51,086 nucleotides of DNA from contig JAUMZY010000012.1 in NCBI GenBank assembly GCA_030527885.1, forward strand, positions 1 to 51,086. Direction: 5' to 3'. Both the position numbers and the translations under genes were made by a program. Under the pieces are notes generated by a model, which was not told the origin of the DNA, ran no database searches, and saw only the letters and a list, made by a program, of their open reading frames with translations. Source of the DNA: Corynebacterium sp. Lineage in GTDB: Bacteria > Actinomycetota > Actinomycetes > Mycobacteriales > Mycobacteriaceae. Positions 1 to 9,105 of the stretch are shown piece by piece (position 1 is the first letter of the stretch; every line of letters begins with the position of its first letter).

Positions 1-200
1 TGGTGGAGTCGTTTCCGGAGTGGAAGGCGTACCTGGGCGATCCGGCGTTGTAGTAGCCGGAGTCGAAGGCGTACCAGGACGCTCAGGGGTCGTGGTAGCC
101 GGGGTCGACGGTGTACCAGGCGTATTTGGCTGGCTTGGCGGGGTACCGGGTGTGCCAGGCGTATTTGGCTGGCTTGGCGGGGTGCCAGGCGTGTGCGGAG
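1..200 (-). repeat. Tandem coding repeats in the CHAP protein tail
   Basis: Two repeat types lie in one reading frame. A 42-nt unit encodes PGTPSTPATTTP followed by DR or ER and occurs twice plus a partial copy in about 1-110. A 36-39-nt unit encodes PPSQPNTPGTP and occurs twice in about 111-200. The repeats extend to the window edge, so total copy number is unknown. Such tracts often vary in length between strains. Confidence 0.8.
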
Positions 201-843
201 TGCTGGGCTCACCGGGCTTGTTTGGCTCTGACGGTGGCTTCTCAATACGGGTTGAGCTGTCGCCCGTGATGATCACACCGCCTGAGCGCCGAACCGAACT
301 ATCATCAATGTGGATGAAGTAGCTGGGCATATCCTCGCCGCGGTAGATGATTTGGCGAACAACTGTGCCATCATTCTGGCTGTCCCAGGTGACTTCGATG
401 GAACCGTCGATATTGACCTTCTCAACAATAGCGACATGGCCCCAGCTGTGGCCCCAGTGGGTAGCTGTCCACTGTTCACTCCAATATGCCACGGCACCTA
501 CTGTTGCCGTCTTGTCTTTGACACCTGGTGCACGGTGCAACCATTGCGAGGCGTGCCCCCATGCAACGCCGTAGTCTTTCGTGCCACCCTTTGCTAGCCG
601 GTAAGCGACGTAGCGGGTGCAGTTGTGGTTGCCCTTGTTGCCTGGGTACCAGGTGTCAGCCCAAGTGCCAGTACGCTCACCGTAGCCGCTGAATGACAAG
701 CAGCCGTAGGAGTTCTTTTCGCGGCACAGGTTTTTGCCCTTGGGCGTTGCGCTAGCCACATGTGCTTGTTGCGTTACGAGCGCCAAGCTAGCGGCAACTG
801 CAATGATGCGTCGTACAGTGCGACGTTGAGAGTTTTTCCCCAT
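1..843 (-). CDS. Secreted CHAP-domain protein with Pro/Thr repeat tail (partial, 3' end outside window)
   Basis: The frame stays open from the ATG at 843 to the window edge (281 codons seen, no stop). The N-terminus has a basic stretch (RRTVRR), a hydrophobic core and a likely signal peptidase site near HVASA. A CHAP fold follows: NCTRYVAYRLA carries the likely catalytic Cys and WGHVAIVE the likely His. CHAP domains are amidases or endopeptidases that cleave peptidoglycan peptides. From about residue 200 the protein becomes a Pro/Thr/Ser-rich tail of near-identical units (PGTPSTPATTTP), a usual wall-spanning or linker region. An RBS-like AGGAAGG lies about 10 nt before the ATG. I infer a secreted or surface peptidoglycan hydrolase; whether a wall anchor or second domain follows cannot be seen. 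Confidence 0.85.
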   Translation of the reverse strand, partial: MGKNSQRRTVRRIIAVAASLALVTQQAHVASATPKGKNLCREKNSYGCLSFSGYGERTGTWADTWYPGNKGNHNCTRYVAYRLAKGGTKDYGVAWGHASQWLHRAPGVKDKTATVGAVAYWSEQWTATHWGHSWGHVAIVEKVNIDGSIEVTWDSQNDGTVVRQIIYRGEDMPSYFIHIDDSSVRRSGGVIITGDSSTRIEKPPSEPNKPGEPSTPHTPGTPPSQPNTPGTPGTPPSQPNTPGTPSTPATTTPERPGTPSTPATTTPDRPGTPSTPETTPP

Positions 844-1138
844 TGAAAAAGCCCTTCCTATCGAACTTGGACTCCCAAATTCGATTCCTTATGATTGAAA
901 ATTCGGTTGGCCAACGAGATGATGGTCGCATGCACGAAAGTGTTTTTCAATGGTTGCTTCACATTTGGGGGTGACAAAAAACGCCTGGTAGGCACAAACT
1001 TTATCAATGATTGTGCAGCAAATAAATTTCAGCCGAGTTTCATCTGAATTGTGGAGCAGTAAAAACTGCTACTCTCATAATAAGATTATTAAATTAATTT
1101 ATAAAGGTAACCTGCCATAGGAATCATATTCGCTTTAA

Positions 1139-1157
1139 ATAGGTTAAACTAATATCA
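1139..1157. promoter_or_regulatory. DtxR-box-like sequence (weak)
   Basis: ATAGGTTAAACTAATATCA matches the 19-bp DtxR consensus TTAGGTTAGGCTAACCTAA at 13 positions, including most of the left half-site. It is about 300 bp upstream of the CHAP start. The match is only moderate and the region is AT-rich, so chance similarity is quite possible. Confidence 0.2.
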
Positions 1158-1295
1158 TAATACATGGTCTAAGCTCGATATTTCCAGCAACCACTTAAAC
1201 ATATTATCCTTATCTATCAAATTGCGGAAAACAATTTTACTGAAAAGTTCTTCGCAAGAGATACATATGTTATAAGAAGAACTCACCACTTAGCC

Positions 1296-1318
1296 AAGAT
1301 AATCACAATGATTATCTT
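1296..1318. promoter_or_regulatory. Perfect 10-3-10 palindrome, Fur-family-operator-like
   Basis: Left arm AAGATAATCA, spacer CAA, right arm TGATTATCTT, perfectly complementary. The central 19 bp agree with the classical Fur box GATAATGATAATCATTATC at 16 positions. Fur-family repressors such as Zur or FurA bind sites of this type. No start codon lies close by: the nearest downstream gene is CHAP, about 450 bp away on the minus strand. It could also simply form a hairpin. Confidence 0.35.
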
Positions 1319-1446
1319 TCTAGACACTGGTCAACAACCATGACTTCCTAGGGCACAGCTGAGAATCAAATGATAAGACAGCATCACCGCTACACCCCCG
1401 TGTGTCGACTCCCCTACCCCCTCGGTGTCAAAAATTATCAACACGC

Positions 1447-1483
1447 AAAAACACCAGCCAAAACCATTGTTTAGCTGGTGTTA
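1447..1483 (-). terminator. Rho-independent terminator after mltG
   Basis: On the minus strand, 8-bp arms ACACCAGC/GCTGGTGT enclose a loop of about 15 nt and are followed by a run of T. It lies just past the mltG stop codon and would end the ruvX-mltG transcript. Confidence 0.75.
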
Positions 1484-1505
1484 TACACAATACATAATGC
1501 TGTTT

Positions 1506-2654
1506 TTATCGGTTGGAGTCCAAAACACCATTCCGTTGTGATTGCTCGACCGCATCAAGATGCTGATCGTATGTATCCGTAAAGACCGTCTTTCCTGTCT
1601 TATCCACAGCTACGAAGAACAACCAATTGCCTTCCGCCGGGTTCTCCATTGCCGCAATGGCCTTCAGGGATGCTGCCGCAATCGGGGTTTCCGGCAAGCC
1701 TTCTTTGGCGTACGTATTCCAGGGGGTTTGACGCTTACGGTCCTCATCCGTGGTCGCCACTTCCACCGTGGGCAGGTCGTAGTTCACCGTGGAGTCAAAT
1801 TCCAGCTTCATGGGTTTGTGCAGCCTATTCAAAATCACCCGCGCCACTTTGTCGAAGGCGTCGCCGGGTGCTTCCCGCTCCACCAATGATGCTGCGGTAA
1901 GCAGCTCATAGGGGCTAAGGTCAATGGCTTGAGCGCGTGCCTCAATGTTGGTATCGGCGAAGGTTTTGGCGGACTTCGTGATTAAGTCTTTCAGCACGTC
2001 CTTGGCTGACATCCGCGGATCCACAATGTATTCACCCGGCGCGATGAGTCCTTCTAAGCGTTTGGGGTCGTTGCCGCGGCGAGTGACGGGTTCCATGGCC
2101 CAGGATGGTACGCCTAGGGTTTGGAGGTCGGCGCTGCTGGCTTCTTTTTGTAGTTCTTCTACAGTGATGCAGTTTTCTGTGCCTCCAGAGCAGGTTACTT
2201 CGGAGATTTTGGAGTAGATGCCGAACCGGACGTCGCCGGCGACGACGTTGACGTCGAGAAGCGTGTCGCCACCGTTGATGGTGAGCGGCTGGACTTTGTT
2301 GTCGGGGTTGAGTAGGGCGTCGAGTGCTGATTTGACGCTCATTTCGTGTTCCAACTTATAGACGCCTGGTTTGAAGTTGCTGGCGGCTGGGTTGTTGAAG
2401 GTTGCGGTTTGGAACACAGATTCGTTTGCGATGATGCCGCGTTCTTTTAAGATTGGCCCTAGTTCGGACAGGGTTTGTCCGTCGGCGACGGTGATGAGTT
2501 CTACTTGTCCGTTGCCGTCTCCTTTGTAGTCGCGTGTTGTTGTACTAGCCAGATGTGAGCCTATGTATCCCGCAGCTCCGACAAGGAGTACCAAGGAAGC
2601 AAGCAAGACTGCTATGCTGCGTTGACGTCGCTTGACGTATTTCACCTTGCGCAT
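1506..2654 (-). CDS. mltG: Endolytic murein transglycosylase MltG (YceG-like)
   Basis: A 382-residue protein with a short basic N-terminus, one membrane segment (about residues 13-33) and an extracytoplasmic YceG domain. The signature TAASLVEREA at about 253-262 holds the catalytic Glu, followed by the conserved ILNRL. EGLIAPGEY at 201-209 matches the family's conserved EG..xPxTY stretch. MltG cleaves nascent glycan strands at the membrane and is thought to release or terminate growing peptidoglycan chains. It lies 46 bp downstream of ruvX, the usual actinobacterial order, so the two are probably co-transcribed. In related corynebacteria shikimate genes follow mltG; here a CHAP gene and a long spacer follow instead. 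Confidence 0.93.
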   Translation of the reverse strand: MRKVKYVKRRQRSIAVLLASLVLLVGAAGYIGSHLASTTTRDYKGDGNGQVELITVADGQTLSELGPILKERGIIANESVFQTATFNNPAASNFKPGVYKLEHEMSVKSALDALLNPDNKVQPLTINGGDTLLDVNVVAGDVRFGIYSKISEVTCSGGTENCITVEELQKEASSADLQTLGVPSWAMEPVTRRGNDPKRLEGLIAPGEYIVDPRMSAKDVLKDLITKSAKTFADTNIEARAQAIDLSPYELLTAASLVEREAPGDAFDKVARVILNRLHKPMKLEFDSTVNYDLPTVEVATTDEDRKRQTPWNTYAKEGLPETPIAAASLKAIAAMENPAEGNWLFFVAVDKTGKTVFTDTYDQHLDAVEQSQRNGVLDSNR

Positions 2655-2700
2655 AAGTTTCGAGGCTCTCCTTGCGTTTGATAACTTTTCCGTTACGATT

Positions 2701-3240
2701 TTACTGTTCTTGGTCTGGTGGTGCTGAAACGGGTGTTACCCCCTCTAGGTAGTGGGTGCGCCCATCGAGCCAAGATTGCAGGATTTCCACGGCAGCGGCT
2801 TGATCTATGACTTTTCGTCCCGCTTTTTCGCTAACCCCACTTGCGCGTAGTGCCTGATGTGCTACTACGGTTGTTAGCCGTTCGTCGGCCATGCGGACTG
2901 GAATGTGTTGTTCTAGTTTGGTGAGGCGGCGGTTGATTCGGAAGGCGATTTCTTTTGCGTGTTTGATGCTTTTGGAGCCGTGGTTTTTTAGGCTTCGGGG
3001 TAGGCCGACGACGACTTCGACGACGTTGTTTTCGAGTATGAGTTCGATGAGTCGGTCTATGTCGTGTTTGTCGCGGTCTTTGAAGCCGGTTTCCCGTTTG
3101 ATTGTTTCTAGTGGCATGGCGAGGGTGGCGTCGGTGCCTGATAGTGCGACGCCTATGCGTACAGTGCCAACGTCGATACCTAGGCGGCGGCCCCGACCGG
3201 GGTCGTTGATGCCTGGTTTATCTGGTTGGATTGTTGCCAC
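2701..3240 (-). CDS. ruvX: YqgF/RuvX nuclease, pre-16S rRNA processing family
   Basis: A 179-residue RNase-H-fold protein. The N-terminal [14 protein letters not shown] carries the first catalytic Asp, [13 protein letters not shown] is the conserved central strand and loop, and DERLTTV plus the [13 protein letters not shown] end match the family. YqgF in E. coli trims the 5' end of 16S rRNA; the older label is putative Holliday-junction resolvase. The start is the GTG at 3240, preceded by GAAAGG at good spacing. It lies between alaS and mltG as in other Actinobacteria. Confidence 0.93.
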   Translation of the reverse strand: MATIQPDKPGINDPGRGRRLGIDVGTVRIGVALSGTDATLAMPLETIKRETGFKDRDKHDIDRLIELILENNVVEVVVGLPRSLKNHGSKSIKHAKEIAFRINRRLTKLEQHIPVRMADERLTTVVAHQALRASGVSEKAGRKVIDQAAAVEILQSWLDGRTHYLEGVTPVSAPPDQEQ

Positions 3241-3287
3241 TGTGTGCCTTTCGTGTTGTTGATGCCGGGATTAAGAGTACCCCTTCA

Positions 3288-3316
3288 TTAAGTACTTTAT
3301 TAGTTTATTAAGTCAA
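3288..3316 (-). promoter_or_regulatory. Candidate promoter of ruvX-mltG
   Basis: On the minus strand TTGACT (3311-3316) is followed after 17 bp by ACTTAA (3288-3293), about 48 bp before the ruvX GTG, in an AT-rich stretch. The -35 word is good and the -10 word poor. Confidence 0.35.
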
Positions 3317-3440
3317 ATTATTGTTTTCGGGGGTATTTTAGATTTATTGGCTCTTCAACATTAACCCACAAACTTTAAACTTTAAATTCAACGTTAAGGC
3401 GTGTCGGAGAAATTTTATTACGTCGATATCAGCCGCACCA

Positions 3441-3478
3441 GGCGGGCATCCCCTGCATTCAAGCAGGCAACACCCGCC
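3441..3478. terminator. Nested hairpin downstream of alaS
   Basis: Outer arms GGCGGG/CCCGCC and inner arms CCTGC/GCAGG form a two-part stem 60 bp past the alaS stop. There is no clear T-run on the minus strand, so it may be a weak terminator or an RNA-stabilising element. Confidence 0.4.
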
Positions 3479-3536
3479 CTTACTTTTCGCCAGTTATCGC
3501 CGCTTTTCGACAACCACCGCCGCCAGAACAGCCAAT

Positions 3537-6209
3537 TTACACTGCGGAAATGATGTCGTTCATTGCTTTGAGTCCCGCCGGCAGCCCTTCTGGTTGCGTG
3601 CCGGAACCTTGAGCCATATCGGGCTTACCGCCACCCCGACCGTCAATGTAGGGGTTCAAGACCTTCACCAACTCCCCTGCTTTGATACCGCGAGCAACCG
3701 CTTCCTTCGTTGCCGCAACCACGAAGGGCAGTTTGCCGTCCGCGCCCGGCTCTACGGCGAGGATCACCACGCCGGCTTCATCAGCCAGCCGATTCTTGGC
3801 GTCGGTGGCTAGTGTGCGCAGATCCCCCGCTGCCGTACCCGCCGGCAGCACAGCCGAGGCGATCACGATGCCGTTGTCGGTTTTCGCCCGTGCGATCAAC
3901 CGGCTGCCTTGCGCCAGGAGTTCTGCCCGGTGCATGTGCTCAATGGTTTTTTCCGCTTCCTTGAGCTTCGCCGTCAATTGGGCGATGCGATCCGGCACCT
4001 CATCAGAAGGGGCCTTCAAGGAGCTGGCCAGCCCCGCCACCAATGCGCGTTCCTTGCTCAAGTATTTAAAAGAGTCCAGGCCGGAATACGCCTCGATGCG
4101 GCGCGCCCCGGACCCAATGGAGGATTCGCCCAAAATGGCCACCGGTCCGATCTGGGAGGAATGCCCCACGTGCGTGCCACCGCATAGCTCAATGCTGAAT
4201 GGGCCGCCGATTTCTACAACCCGCACCACATTGCCGTAGTTCTCCCCGAACAGGGCCATGGCGCCCATGGCTTTGGCTTCGTCCAGGGTGGTTTCAATGG
4301 TGTTCACCTGCCAGTCGGAGTCCACCGCCTGGTTGGTGATCAGTTCGATCTGCTCCAGCTGCTGCGGGGTGAGTTGCTCCGTGTAGTTGAAGTCGAACCG
4401 CAGGTAGCCGGGCTTGTTCATGGAACCGGCCTGCACGGCGGTGGGGCCCAGCACCTGCCGCAAGGCAGCGTGAATGAGGTGGGTGGCGGAGTGGGCCTGC
4501 CGGGCGGCATGCCGCCAACCTTGGTCCACGGTGGCCTGCACAGTATCGCCCACAGCAAAACCGCCTTGTTCCACGGTGGCGCGGTGCACCCAGAGCTTCT
4601 TGCCGATCTTCTGCACGTCGTTGACCCGCAGCAGGCTATCGCCCAGGGTGATGGTGCCGCGGTCGCCAATTTGGCCGCCGGATTCCGCGTAGAAGGTGGA
4701 GGCGTCCAAGATGACTTCCACGCCTTGGCCAGCGGCCACTTCCCCGACTTTTTCGCCGCCGCTGAGCAGGCCGATCACCTGGGAGGAGGCAGATAGTTCG
4801 TCGTAGCCGATGAATTCGGTGGGGTGGTTATCCACCCAATCCCGGTAGATGGACAGGTCTGCATGTCCGTGTTTCTTGGCCTGCGAGTCTGCTTTGGCGC
4901 GGGCGCGTTGCTCCGCCATGAGCTGGTCGAAGCCGTCGGTGTCCACCGTGAGGCCAGCCTCAGCGGCCATTTCGAGGGTCAAGTCAATGGGGAATCCGTA
5001 CGTGTCGTGCAGGGCGAATGCGTCTGCACCCACCAGCGTGGTCTTGCCGGCAGCCTTGACTTTTTCGGCGGCTTCTTCGAAGAGTTCCGTGCCGGATTCG
5101 AGGGTTTTCAGGAAGGCTGCTTCTTCTGTCACGGCCACCCGTTGGATGCGTTCCCGGTTATCGGCGATCTCTGGGTAGGAAGGCGTCATGGTGTCCATGA
5201 TGGTGTTCATGAAATTCTCCATGGTCTTCCCCTGCGCACCAAGCAGCCGGGCGGACCGAATGATGCGACGCAACAATCGGCGCAGAATATAACCACGACC
5301 TTCGTTACCTGGGGTGACGCCATCCAGGATGAGCATCATGGCGGTGCGTGAGTGGTCTGCGATCACACGGAAGCGAATATCATCTTCATGCTTAGCCCCG
5401 TACACGGAGCCGGTGAGCTTTTGGGCTTCATCAATCACGGGCCGCAGCAGGTCAGTTTCGTAGACGTTGTCCACGCTTTGCAGCAGGCAGGCGATGCGCT
5501 CCACGCCCATGCCGGTATCAATGTTCTTCTTGGGCAGGGGGCCGAGGATTTCAAAATCGTCTTTGCCGGTGCCTTCGCCACGCTCCTTCTCCATGAACAC
5601 GAGGTTCCAGATTTCGAGGTAGCGGGAATCGTCGGCAACAGGGCCGCCTTCCTTGCCGTAAGCTGGCCCGCGGTCGTAGTAGATTTCTGAGGACGGACCG
5701 CAGGGCCCCGGCACGCCCATGGACCAGAAGTTATCGGCCATTCCGAGCCGCTGGATACGTTCTTTCGGTAGCCCCACGATGTTTTCCCAAATATTGGCTG
5801 CCTCATCGTCATCCAGGTACACGGTTACCCACAGTTTTTCCGGGTCGAAACCATAGCCGCCGTCTTCAACGGAGTTGGTGAGCAGTGCCCAGGCGTGCGT
5901 GATCGCGCCTTCCTTGAAATATTGACCGAAGGAGAAGTTGCCGGCCATTTGGAAGAACGTATTATGCCTGGTCGTAACACCTACTTCTTCAATGTCGAGG
6001 GTGCGCACGCATTTCTGAATGCTGGTGGCAGTACCGTTGGGAAATGGTGGGGTTTGCTGCCCCAGGAAGTAGGGTTTAAACGGCACCATGCCAGCGTTGA
6101 CAAACAAGAGGTTGGGGTCGTCTAAGATCAGCGACGCACTGGGCACAGCCTCATGCCCGGCTTGAACGAAGTGATTGGTGAAACGTTCCCTAATTTCGTG
6201 AGTCTGCAC
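3537..6209 (-). CDS. alaS: Alanyl-tRNA synthetase
   Basis: A class II synthetase of about 890 residues that charges tRNA-Ala with alanine. The N-terminal catalytic domain reads [11 protein letters not shown]...FVNAGMVPF. The middle has [14 protein letters not shown] and [10 protein letters not shown]. The editing domain has the zinc residues in [11 protein letters not shown] and [10 protein letters not shown], and a C-terminal DHHA1-type domain ends the protein with [13 protein letters not shown]. The frame is open up to 6263, but the GTG at 6209 (VQTHEIRER) has AAGGA about 9 nt upstream and matches the family start, so I prefer it. It follows rarA and precedes ruvX. All editing and catalytic motifs look intact. 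Confidence 0.95.
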   Translation of the reverse strand: MQTHEIRERFTNHFVQAGHEAVPSASLILDDPNLLFVNAGMVPFKPYFLGQQTPPFPNGTATSIQKCVRTLDIEEVGVTTRHNTFFQMAGNFSFGQYFKEGAITHAWALLTNSVEDGGYGFDPEKLWVTVYLDDDEAANIWENIVGLPKERIQRLGMADNFWSMGVPGPCGPSSEIYYDRGPAYGKEGGPVADDSRYLEIWNLVFMEKERGEGTGKDDFEILGPLPKKNIDTGMGVERIACLLQSVDNVYETDLLRPVIDEAQKLTGSVYGAKHEDDIRFRVIADHSRTAMMLILDGVTPGNEGRGYILRRLLRRIIRSARLLGAQGKTMENFMNTIMDTMTPSYPEIADNRERIQRVAVTEEAAFLKTLESGTELFEEAAEKVKAAGKTTLVGADAFALHDTYGFPIDLTLEMAAEAGLTVDTDGFDQLMAEQRARAKADSQAKKHGHADLSIYRDWVDNHPTEFIGYDELSASSQVIGLLSGGEKVGEVAAGQGVEVILDASTFYAESGGQIGDRGTITLGDSLLRVNDVQKIGKKLWVHRATVEQGGFAVGDTVQATVDQGWRHAARQAHSATHLIHAALRQVLGPTAVQAGSMNKPGYLRFDFNYTEQLTPQQLEQIELITNQAVDSDWQVNTIETTLDEAKAMGAMALFGENYGNVVRVVEIGGPFSIELCGGTHVGHSSQIGPVAILGESSIGSGARRIEAYSGLDSFKYLSKERALVAGLASSLKAPSDEVPDRIAQLTAKLKEAEKTIEHMHRAELLAQGSRLIARAKTDNGIVIASAVLPAGTAAGDLRTLATDAKNRLADEAGVVILAVEPGADGKLPFVVAATKEAVARGIKAGELVKVLNPYIDGRGGGKPDMAQGSGTQPEGLPAGLKAMNDIISAV

Positions 6210-6268
6210 GGTGTTTGTATCCTTAAAGTCCAACTTTGCTTCTAGCCATCTAGAAGCACACAATTTGG

Positions 6269-7621
6269 TTACTTTAGCACTTTGCCCCGCACTAATGCTC
6301 GTAGTTTTTCGACGACCCCCGCTATCCGTCCCTCCTGCCCATGCGAGGTAGGACGATAGTACACAGCATCAGTCAAGGTATCCGGCAAATATTGCTGCAA
6401 TACCACCCCATTCGGATGGTTATGTGGATACTCATAACCCACAGCATTTCCCAGCTTCTTCGCCCCAGCGTAATGCCCATCCCGCAAATGCGGCGGCACC
6501 ATGCCGGCCTTCCCATCCTGTACATCCCGCATCGCCTGCTCAATGGCCATATATGCGGCATTCGACTTTGGTGCCGTCGCCAAGTAAATAGTAGCCTCAG
6601 CCAGTGGAATCTGCGCCTCTGGCATCCCAATCAACTGCACCGACTGCGCCGCCGACACCGCAACCGTCAACGCCTGCGGATCCGCCATCCCAATATCCTC
6701 CGCAGCTTGGATCACCAACCGGCGGGCCACAAACCGTGGATCCTCCCCAGCCACCAGCATGCGGGCCAAATAATGCAAGGCAGCATCCACATCAGAACCC
6801 CGAATGGATTTAATAAACGCACTGGCCACATCATAATGCTGATCCCCATCCCGGTCGTACCGCACCACCGCCCGATCAATATTCGCCGCCACAATATCAA
6901 CGGTCAGCTCCCCACCATCCGGCACAGCCTCAGCAGCAGCCTCCAAATACGTGAGACTGCGCCGGGCATCACCACCAGCCAAAGCCACCAGCTGAGCCGT
7001 TGCCGCTTGATCCATGGTAATGCGCCCACCCAAACCCCGATCATCCGTCAACGCCCGCTGCAAAACTGTGGCGATGGCATCATCATCAAGCGACTGCAAC
7101 TCCAAAATAAGCGACCGGGACAATAACGGTGCCACCACCGAAAAACTAGGGTTCTCCGTCGTTGCTGCAACCAACAGCACCACTCGGTTTTCCACCGCCG
7201 CTAACAACGCATCCTGCTGCGTTTTAGAAAACCGATGCACCTCATCAATGAACAACACCGTGCGCGTGCCATGAATGAGATCCCGGCGCGCCTGGTCGAT
7301 GACCGCCCGGACTTCTTTCACCCCGGAGTTCAGGGCGGAGAGGCCAACGAATTTGCGGGCGGTGGCTTGGGAGATGAGTGACGCAATGGTGGTTTTGCCG
7401 GTGCCGGGCGGGCCGTACAGGATGACGCTGGCTTCGCCGGAACCTTCGATGAGGCGGCGGAGTGGTTTGCCTGCGGCCAGCAGGTGTTGTTGCCCGGCGA
7501 CTTCTTCTAGGGTGCGGGGCCGCATGCGTGCTGCTAGGGGCGCGGAATGGGATACTTTGAAGTAGTCGGTGGTGGGGGTTGGTTGGGCATTGAAAAGCAT
7601 GCCTTCTGTGTCATCCGTCAT
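6269..7621 (-). CDS. rarA: AAA+ ATPase RarA (MgsA), replication-associated recombination protein A
   Basis: A 450-residue AAA+ protein. Walker A is [12 protein letters not shown], Walker B is [10 protein letters not shown], sensor 1 is AATTENPSF, and [12 protein letters not shown] precedes the C-terminal tetramerisation domain, which carries [10 protein letters not shown] and the YPHNHPNG stretch. RarA acts at stalled replication forks and is related to clamp-loader subunits. The ATG is preceded by AGGA. The gene ends 59 bp before the preferred alaS start. Third-position composition changes inside the gene near 7290 (see findings). Confidence 0.94.
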   Translation of the reverse strand: MTDDTEGMLFNAQPTPTTDYFKVSHSAPLAARMRPRTLEEVAGQQHLLAAGKPLRRLIEGSGEASVILYGPPGTGKTTIASLISQATARKFVGLSALNSGVKEVRAVIDQARRDLIHGTRTVLFIDEVHRFSKTQQDALLAAVENRVVLLVAATTENPSFSVVAPLLSRSLILELQSLDDDAIATVLQRALTDDRGLGGRITMDQAATAQLVALAGGDARRSLTYLEAAAEAVPDGGELTVDIVAANIDRAVVRYDRDGDQHYDVASAFIKSIRGSDVDAALHYLARMLVAGEDPRFVARRLVIQAAEDIGMADPQALTVAVSAAQSVQLIGMPEAQIPLAEATIYLATAPKSNAAYMAIEQAMRDVQDGKAGMVPPHLRDGHYAGAKKLGNAVGYEYPHNHPNGVVLQQYLPDTLTDAVYYRPTSHGQEGRIAGVVEKLRALVRGKVLK

Positions 7622-7630
7622 AGGGGGTTC

Positions 7631-8884
7631 CTATGTGTTCAGTCGTTTTACTACGTTTTGGGCGAATTGTGCGACTGCGGGGAAGCGTTCATCACTGCCG
7701 CGAGCGGCGAATCGTGCCAAGGCTTCGAAGGTCTCGTAGAGGTCGAGGCGGATGAGTCGCATGTCGTCGCTGGGGGCAGTAGGCTGCTCGGATAGCAGTT
7801 CTATTGCCCATGGGATGTTTGACTCTACCAATTCTACGATGAGTTCGTTGTTGGAGGCGCTAAAATCCACGCCTTTTTCGGTCAATTGTGCGAATCGTTC
7901 GTCGTCGGCGCCGAAGTGCATGAGCGCCATGGAGGAGAAGCACCAACCGATCATGGCGGTGACGATGCGGGCGTTGAGGCGTTGGCGGTTTTTCACATTG
8001 GGCCAGATTCCGCCGACTTCCTGCACCCAGGAGTCGATGAAGACGTCTGCTTCGTCGTCGGCGATGGGGCGGGTGGATAGGTTTTGAGGGAAACCAGAAA
8101 CGACGCAAGCGACGTCGAAAGCGGCATCCCGGAAACCCGCCCACTCGTAATCTAGAAAGTGAGTTCGATCCGAAACGATGATGTTGTCCGGGGCGAGGTC
8201 GAAGGGGGTGAATGCCCGGTGCTGACCGGACGTGAGCCTACGAACCGCATCGCGGGAAAAATCGTGGACTTCGGTGGGAATGGGGATGCCGGCGGACGCC
8301 ACGAGCCGCTCCCCCACGGTGATGGCGGCCGTGAGCATTTGCTCCCGATACTTATTGAAGCTGCGGATTTCGGAGTGTCTGGACAGCATCCGGCCCAGCA
8401 GAATGCGGAAGTCTTGTTCTTTGTCAGCGGTGCCGGCGTGCATTTTTCCAATGGCGCGACCCAGGAGTCGAAGCAGCTCCACCCGGTGGGCTTTGTTGGA
8501 GCTCATGAGGAGTTCGGCGAAGGTGTCGCCGTCGCCGGCATCGGTGATGACGAGCATTTTCTTGCCCACGTCGTGTGCCAGCAGGATGGGGCCGGGTCGG
8601 ATGTCCTCATTCATGCTGGTAGTGAATTGGTAGGCGACGATTTCCCGGATGAGGTTTGCTTGTTCGCCGAGGTGGCCGGCCCCTGGCATGTATTTCAGCA
8701 CTACGGATCGTTGTTGGAGAAATGGTGAGGGCAGCACGCGGGCTCGGAGTACTACGGCATTGCCGGAGCCGGATAGTACTTTGACGTCACTGAGGGTTTG
8801 GGCGCCCCCAAACCGTTGTGATAGCAACGCTTCACCGGTTGCAACGATGTCATGGATTAGTTCATGACTAGGGCTAGCATTCAT
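7631..8884 (-). CDS. Aminoglycoside-phosphotransferase-like (APH/choline kinase fold) protein
   Basis: A 417-residue protein with the APH kinase fold. SVVLKYMPG gives the ATP-binding Lys. FTPFDLAPDNIIV is a variant of the catalytic HGDLxxxN loop, with His-Gly replaced by Thr-Pro but the Asp and Asn kept. FLDYEWAGFRDAAFDVA supplies the metal-binding Asp. The substrate is unknown. A protein of this type sits between rarA and aspS in other corynebacteria, so this is a housekeeping-locus gene and not evidence of drug resistance. It ends 9 bp before the rarA start, so the two are probably co-transcribed. No strong RBS is seen at 8884, so the exact start is uncertain. Confidence 0.8.
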   Translation of the reverse strand: MNASPSHELIHDIVATGEALLSQRFGGAQTLSDVKVLSGSGNAVVLRARVLPSPFLQQRSVVLKYMPGAGHLGEQANLIREIVAYQFTTSMNEDIRPGPILLAHDVGKKMLVITDAGDGDTFAELLMSSNKAHRVELLRLLGRAIGKMHAGTADKEQDFRILLGRMLSRHSEIRSFNKYREQMLTAAITVGERLVASAGIPIPTEVHDFSRDAVRRLTSGQHRAFTPFDLAPDNIIVSDRTHFLDYEWAGFRDAAFDVACVVSGFPQNLSTRPIADDEADVFIDSWVQEVGGIWPNVKNRQRLNARIVTAMIGWCFSSMALMHFGADDERFAQLTEKGVDFSASNNELIVELVESNIPWAIELLSEQPTAPSDDMRLIRLDLYETFEALARFAARGSDERFPAVAQFAQNVVKRLNT

Positions 8885-8966
8885 CAGGCTTATACACCTA
8901 CGACTTGTAAGATTGTGAAGGATATTAACTAAAAATAACTCGCATATAAAGTTAAGAAGTGTCAGT

Positions 8967-9010
8967 AAACGAGCCTACTTTAGGTTTCTTCCCAAAGTAG
9001 GCCCGTTAGT
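8967..9010 (-). terminator. Terminator hairpin after aspS
   Basis: Arms GCCTACTTT/AAAGTAGGC, extended by AACG/CGTT with one mismatch, form a long stem about 100 bp past the aspS stop. Only a short T-run follows on the minus strand. Confidence 0.6.
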
Positions 9011-9105
9011 TAAGATTAACCGAAGAATTTCTTATTGAAAATTCTTAATAGTACAATTTTTTCGACAAATCCGCAGCTCACACCCTCACCGGGGTACTGG
9101 TGTTG

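Larger units (their letters stand above)
844..1505. other. AT-rich gene-free intergenic region
   Basis: About 660 bp between the CHAP gene and mltG with no convincing ORF. It is far more AT-rich than its surroundings, especially 1020-1370. It holds the leader of the CHAP gene, a small hairpin (AGCAGT/ACTGCT at 1055-1070), a DtxR-box-like word (1139-1157), a perfect 10-3-10 palindrome (1296-1318) and the mltG-side terminator (1447-1483). Confidence 0.6.

Noticed and set aside
1-200. Possible CRISPR array from short tandem repeats
   Set aside because: Repeats are contiguous, without spacers, and remain in frame in a secreted Pro/Thr-rich protein.
7631-8884. Aminoglycoside resistance gene
   Set aside because: APH fold only; the gene sits in a conserved housekeeping locus and has a divergent catalytic loop, so resistance is not supported.
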